Shown here: positions 61,199 through 64,000 of the stretch, one piece after another
Numbering within the stretch: position 1 is the first letter of the stretch
Layout: the number at the start of each line of letters is the position of its first letter
Origin: Planotetraspora thailandica
Lineage (GTDB): Bacteria > Actinomycetota > Actinomycetes > Streptosporangiales > Streptosporangiaceae
DNA: 64,000 nucleotides
Direction of reading: 5' to 3'
Assembly: GCF_016863335.1 (NCBI RefSeq)
Contig: NZ_BOOR01000062.1
Location: 17,312 to 81,311 of the forward strand
Program-made: the position numbers and the translations under genes
Notes under the pieces: model-generated
What the model was told of the DNA's origin: nothing
Databases searched by the model: none
Seen by the model: the letters and a program-made list of their open reading frames with translations, nothing else

Positions 61199-62167
61199 TC
61201 CCCTCGCGTCGCGCCCGGAACTCTCCGCCGAGGCGACCAGGCGGCGCGCCAGCGCTTTCACCTCGTCCCTGAGCCGGCCGGGGGCGATGACCGTGAACGG
61301 CCATCCGAGGCCGGCCATCATCTGGGCGAGGCCGTCCAGCCGATCGGCCCTGCCCGTCATGCGCACGCCCCCGTCCGCGGGGGCGAGCGCGGCCACCGAC
61401 GGCGGGATGCGCCGCCTGGCCTCCTCCAGGGTCGTGTCCAGCAGAACCTCGAACTCGTGCTCGTACGGCACGCCGGCCAGGGATGCCATGACGTGTGCCG
61501 CGGGCTCGAACCCGGCGGGCGGCGAGAACTCCGCGTCGGTCGGCTCCACGCCGGCCACCCGGTCGACGCGGAACGTCCTGACCTGCCCGCTGAGGTGGTC
61601 GTGGCCGGTGACGTACCACCGGCCCGAATGGAACACGAGCCCGTAAGGATCGAACTCCCGCTCGCTGTCCACGCCGGCGTAGGAGCGGTAGGCCAGCCGT
61701 ACCGTGCGGCGGCCGCGCACTGCCTCGGCGAACGTCAGCACCAGCGCGCCGCTCGGCCCGCTCCCGGCTGTCGTGCTGCGCGACGTGACGTCCACGGTGT
61801 CCGCGACCGCCCCCACCCGCTCGCGCAGCGCTTCCGGCAGCACGCGCTGGATCTTCGCCAGCGCGCTCGCCGTGGCCGTCTCCCCCACCCAGAGCCCGGT
61901 GCGCCGCCCGGCCAGCAGGCCGAGCACGACGGCCGTCGCCTCGTCGTCGGTCAGCATCAGCGGCGGCAGCTTGTAGCCCGGCATCAGCCGGTAGCCGCCG
62001 TAGCGGCCCCGCTCCGCCTCCACGGGCACGCCCAGGTCGCCGAGCCGTACGGCATAGCGTCTGACGGTCCGCTCGTCCACCTCCAGGCGGGCGGCGATCT
62101 CGGGGCCGGTGAGCCCAGGCCGGGCCTGCAGGAGCTCAAGAAGGGCGAGCACACGGTTCGTCGACAT
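61178..62167 (-). CDS. WYL-domain transcriptional regulator (YafY type)
   Basis: A 329-residue WYL regulator: helix-turn-helix (RVLALLELLQARPGLTGPEI, LEVDERTVRRYAVRLGDLGV), then the WYL domain (AYRSYAGVDSEREFDPYGLV, SGRWYVTGHDHLSG, VRTFRVDRV) and the WCX extension. This intact copy serves as a reference for the broken one at 17152/22829. It is divergent from an alpha/beta hydrolase with 43 bp between the starts, so it probably regulates that gene. I chose the ATG at 62167; both genes look leaderless. Confidence 0.9.
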   Translation of the reverse strand: MSTNRVLALLELLQARPGLTGPEIAARLEVDERTVRRYAVRLGDLGVPVEAERGRYGGYRLMPGYKLPPLMLTDDEATAVVLGLLAGRRTGLWVGETATASALAKIQRVLPEALRERVGAVADTVDVTSRSTTAGSGPSGALVLTFAEAVRGRRTVRLAYRSYAGVDSEREFDPYGLVFHSGRWYVTGHDHLSGQVRTFRVDRVAGVEPTDAEFSPPAGFEPAAHVMASLAGVPYEHEFEVLLDTTLEEARRRIPPSVAALAPADGGVRMTGRADRLDGLAQMMAGLGWPFTVIAPGRLRDEVKALARRLVASAESSGRDARGSAALEE

Positions 62168-62210
62168 ATCAGGACCGATTTTGACCGGATTCGGTTCTAG
62201 CGTCGACCCC
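62168..62210. promoter_or_regulatory. Compact divergent promoter/operator
   Basis: The 43-bp gap contains ACCGATTTTGACCGGATTCGGT, with ACCGA and TCGGT arms around GACCGG. Both flanking genes begin so close that the operator must overlap both promoters. TTCTAGCGT may be the -10 region for the hydrolase. Confidence 0.45.
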
Positions 62211-62936
62211 ATGACGACCTACGTACTCGTTCCCGGTTTCTGGCTCGGCTCCTGGGCGTGGCAGGAGGTCGCGTCCGCGATGCGCGCGGCCGGCCACACG
62301 GTGCACCCGCTGACGCTCACCGGCCTCGCGGAGCGCTCGCACCTCGCCTCGCCTGTCCTGACCACCGGCACTCACATCGACGACATCACGAACCTGCTGG
62401 CCTTCGAGGACCTGCGCGACGTCGTGCTGGTCGGCCACAGCGGCGCGGGCGCGGCAGTGACGGGGGCGGCCGACCGCGCCGCCGAACGGATCGCGCGCGT
62501 CGTCTTCCTCGAAAGCGGCCCGGTGCCGGACGGCGCCGCGCAGATCGACCTGACCGGGCGCGACGACGTCGAGTCCGGCCTGGTGGACGGCTGGCGTTAC
62601 CCGATGCGGTCGTGGGAGGAGTTCACGGCGGCCGGGGTGAGCCTGGAGGGCCTGGGCCCGCGCGAGCGCGCACTCATGGCCGGGCGGGCCACCGACCAGC
62701 CTCTCGGCACGATCACGCAGCAGCTGTCCCTCAGCGGGGCGTTCGAGAAGCTGCCGAAAGCGCTGATCAGCTGTTCGTTCCCGGTCGATCAGGTCCGGGG
62801 GCTGATCACCTCGGGCCATCCGCTCTTCGCGTCGTTGTCGGGGCCGGAATGGGAGCTGCACGGCCTGCCGACGGGACACTGGCCGATGTTGTCCCGCCCG
62901 GCCGACCTGGCGGCGCTCCTCGGCGGAATCCGGTAG
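62211..62936 (+). CDS. Alpha/beta-fold hydrolase (small esterase type)
   Basis: A 241-residue hydrolase. The oxyanion region is VLVPGFWLGSWAWQEVASAM, the nucleophile Ser is in VVLVGHSGAGAAVTGAAD, and the His is in HGLPTGHWPMLSRPADLA. The acid lies in the preceding strand (FPVDQVRG). It resembles the salicylate-esterase/hydroxynitrile-lyase-like group. It is likely induced through the divergent WYL protein. Confidence 0.88.
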   Translation: MTTYVLVPGFWLGSWAWQEVASAMRAAGHTVHPLTLTGLAERSHLASPVLTTGTHIDDITNLLAFEDLRDVVLVGHSGAGAAVTGAADRAAERIARVVFLESGPVPDGAAQIDLTGRDDVESGLVDGWRYPMRSWEEFTAAGVSLEGLGPRERALMAGRATDQPLGTITQQLSLSGAFEKLPKALISCSFPVDQVRGLITSGHPLFASLSGPEWELHGLPTGHWPMLSRPADLAALLGGIR

Positions 62937-62949
62937 GGGCGAGCCCGCG

Positions 62950-63864
62950 TCAGCGGGCGGAAAGGTCGAGTTCGACCGGCTCGGCGATCACGTCCACGAG
63001 AGCTCCGTTGCGCAGCACCGTGACGGGCAGCGGCCGGCCGATCGCGCCGGCGAACATGAGCCGTTGCAGCCCCTGGGCGTCCTGGACGGGTTGGCGACCG
63101 GCGCTCAGCACCAGGTCGCCGGACCGAAGCCCGGCCTTGGCCGCGGGCGATCCGCTCACCACCTCCACGACCCGCAGTGCGCTCCGCTGTCCCACTCGCT
63201 CGCGTACGTCGGGCGGGAGCGGGGTCGGCGCGGTCACCAGGCCGAGGTAGGCCCGCCGTACACGGCCGTCGTTCATCAGGGCGGCGATGATCGAGCGGGT
63301 GGTGGAGTTGATCGGCACCGCGAGCCCGAGGCCGGCGCCGGCGACGGCCGTGTTGACGCCGACGACGTGGCCGTCGGCGTCGGCGAGCGCGCCCCCGGAG
63401 TTGCCCGGGTTGAGCGCCGCGTCGGTCTGGATGACGTCCTCGATCAGCCGTACGGCCGAGCCGCTCCTGGCGGGCAGGGAACGCCCGAGGGCCGAGACAA
63501 CCCCGGCGGTCACCGACCCCGCCAGGCCGAGCGGGTTGCCGACGGCCACCACCAGTTGCCCCACGACCAGGGCGTCGCTGTCGCCGAGGACGGCCGGAGC
63601 CGGGGTCGGGCCGAGCGCGCGGATCACCGCGAGATCGGAGAGCGGGTCGGCGCCGGCGACGGTGAAGTCGGCCGAGCCGCCGTCGGAGAAGGCCACCGTC
63701 CCGCTCTTCGCCGACCCGACCACGTGAGCGTTGGTCAGCAGGAACCCGTCGGGGGTGAAGACGACGGCCGAACCGCTGCCGCGCCCGGCCGTGACGGCGG
63801 CGACCTTGGGGGTGAGCTCGGCCGCCACCGAGGAGACGATCTGGGAGTACGCGTCGAGCGCCAC
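62950..63864 (-). CDS. HtrA-like serine protease with PDZ domain, no export signal
   Basis: A 304-residue trypsin-like protease with the S1C catalytic triad: His47 (FLLTNAHVVG), Asp77 (DPLSDLAVIR) and Ser156 (ALNPGNSGGALAD). A PDZ domain covers about residues 215-295 (RVVEVVSGSPAAKAGLRSGD). Unlike the usual actinobacterial HtrA proteins, there is no membrane anchor or signal peptide; the protein starts directly with the protease domain (GTG at 63864 after GGGAGG). It would therefore act inside the cell unless a longer start exists. It faces the hydrolase gene across 13 bp. Confidence 0.9.
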   Translation of the reverse strand: MALDAYSQIVSSVAAELTPKVAAVTAGRGSGSAVVFTPDGFLLTNAHVVGSAKSGTVAFSDGGSADFTVAGADPLSDLAVIRALGPTPAPAVLGDSDALVVGQLVVAVGNPLGLAGSVTAGVVSALGRSLPARSGSAVRLIEDVIQTDAALNPGNSGGALADADGHVVGVNTAVAGAGLGLAVPINSTTRSIIAALMNDGRVRRAYLGLVTAPTPLPPDVRERVGQRSALRVVEVVSGSPAAKAGLRSGDLVLSAGRQPVQDAQGLQRLMFAGAIGRPLPVTVLRNGALVDVIAEPVELDLSAR

Positions 63865-64000
63865 CGGACCTCCCGCATGTCGATGATTACGTGATTACAC
63901 GATAAGCACGCATGCGGCCCGGCGGTATTCCTGTAGGACTTTTGTCCCGCCGAAGCCCGGATCGTTGGATCTACTGGCGACGATCACGCCTTTCTAGTGG
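63865..64000. other. Region at the right window edge
   Basis: No gene is supported in the last 136 bp. AT-rich words (GATTACGTGATTACACGAT near 63880-63900) are probably the promoter region of the protease gene. Confidence 0.3.

Overview
The window is about 64 kb of very GC-rich actinobacterial DNA. GTG starts, frequent ATGA stop/start overlaps, many short or absent leaders and the recurrent CCGTACGG word point to a Streptosporangiales-like actinomycete (Nonomuraea, Streptosporangium or Microbispora type). That placement is an inference from style and gene content. No rRNA, tRNA or CRISPR array was seen.

Layout. (1) 1-8.2 kb holds a formyl-CoA/formate module: an ADP-forming acyl-CoA synthetase (cut by the left edge), a formyl-CoA transferase, a ThDP-dependent oxalyl-CoA decarboxylase/2-hydroxyacyl-CoA lyase, a MoeA, a ketopantoate-reductase-like protein and FdhD. 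A shared 18-bp operator-like motif lies before three of the transcription units, and a LysR gene follows. (2) 8.2-17.3 kb is a run of regulator/enzyme pairs (MarR/quinone reductase, TetR/FAD monooxygenase, ArsR/SRPBCC), an SDR-DUF2867 protein and a polytopic membrane protein with a split hydrolase. (3) 17.4-22.35 kb is a degenerate, lower-GC island that appears to have landed inside a WYL regulator gene. The 3' part of that gene remains at 17.15-17.44 kb and the 5' part at 22.35-22.83 kb. The island holds transposase and DNA-methylase debris, an MFS pump with a TTA codon, an SDR without the usual Tyr/Lys, and two 114-bp direct repeats. (4) 22.9-35.0 kb carries an AlkZ-like glycosylase, GNAT, a two-component system, MarR/monooxygenase, argG with an ARG box, YoaK, TetR plus a DrrAB-like exporter, an ACT protein and DedA.

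(5) 35.2-45.5 kb is the most notable part: a tightly packed nine-gene operon made of a GntR/UTRA regulator, an APC permease, a PfkB kinase-SIS fusion, a nucleotidyltransferase-like protein, a metallophosphoesterase, a LOG-family protein, allantoinase, a racemase and allantoicase. The front half resembles the frl (Amadori-compound) operons; the back half is ureide catabolism. Together they suggest uptake and breakdown of a sugar-conjugated ureide or hydantoin. (6) 45.5-64 kb contains a hydrolase, an AraC regulator, a threonine-codon leader plus attenuator before a frameshifted short ThrS paralogue, TetR/NmrA and HxlR/NmrA pairs, a solitary tyrosine recombinase, an XRE regulator, a class B PBP, a PlsC acyltransferase, a DUF3040 protein, a radical SAM protein behind a LexA box, a methyltransferase, a glycosyltransferase behind a CRP-like site, a WYL/hydrolase pair and an HtrA-like protease.

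Most pairs follow the pattern of a regulator divergent from its target with a palindrome between them, which I annotate where it can be read. Functions rest on motif reading only; no database search was run.
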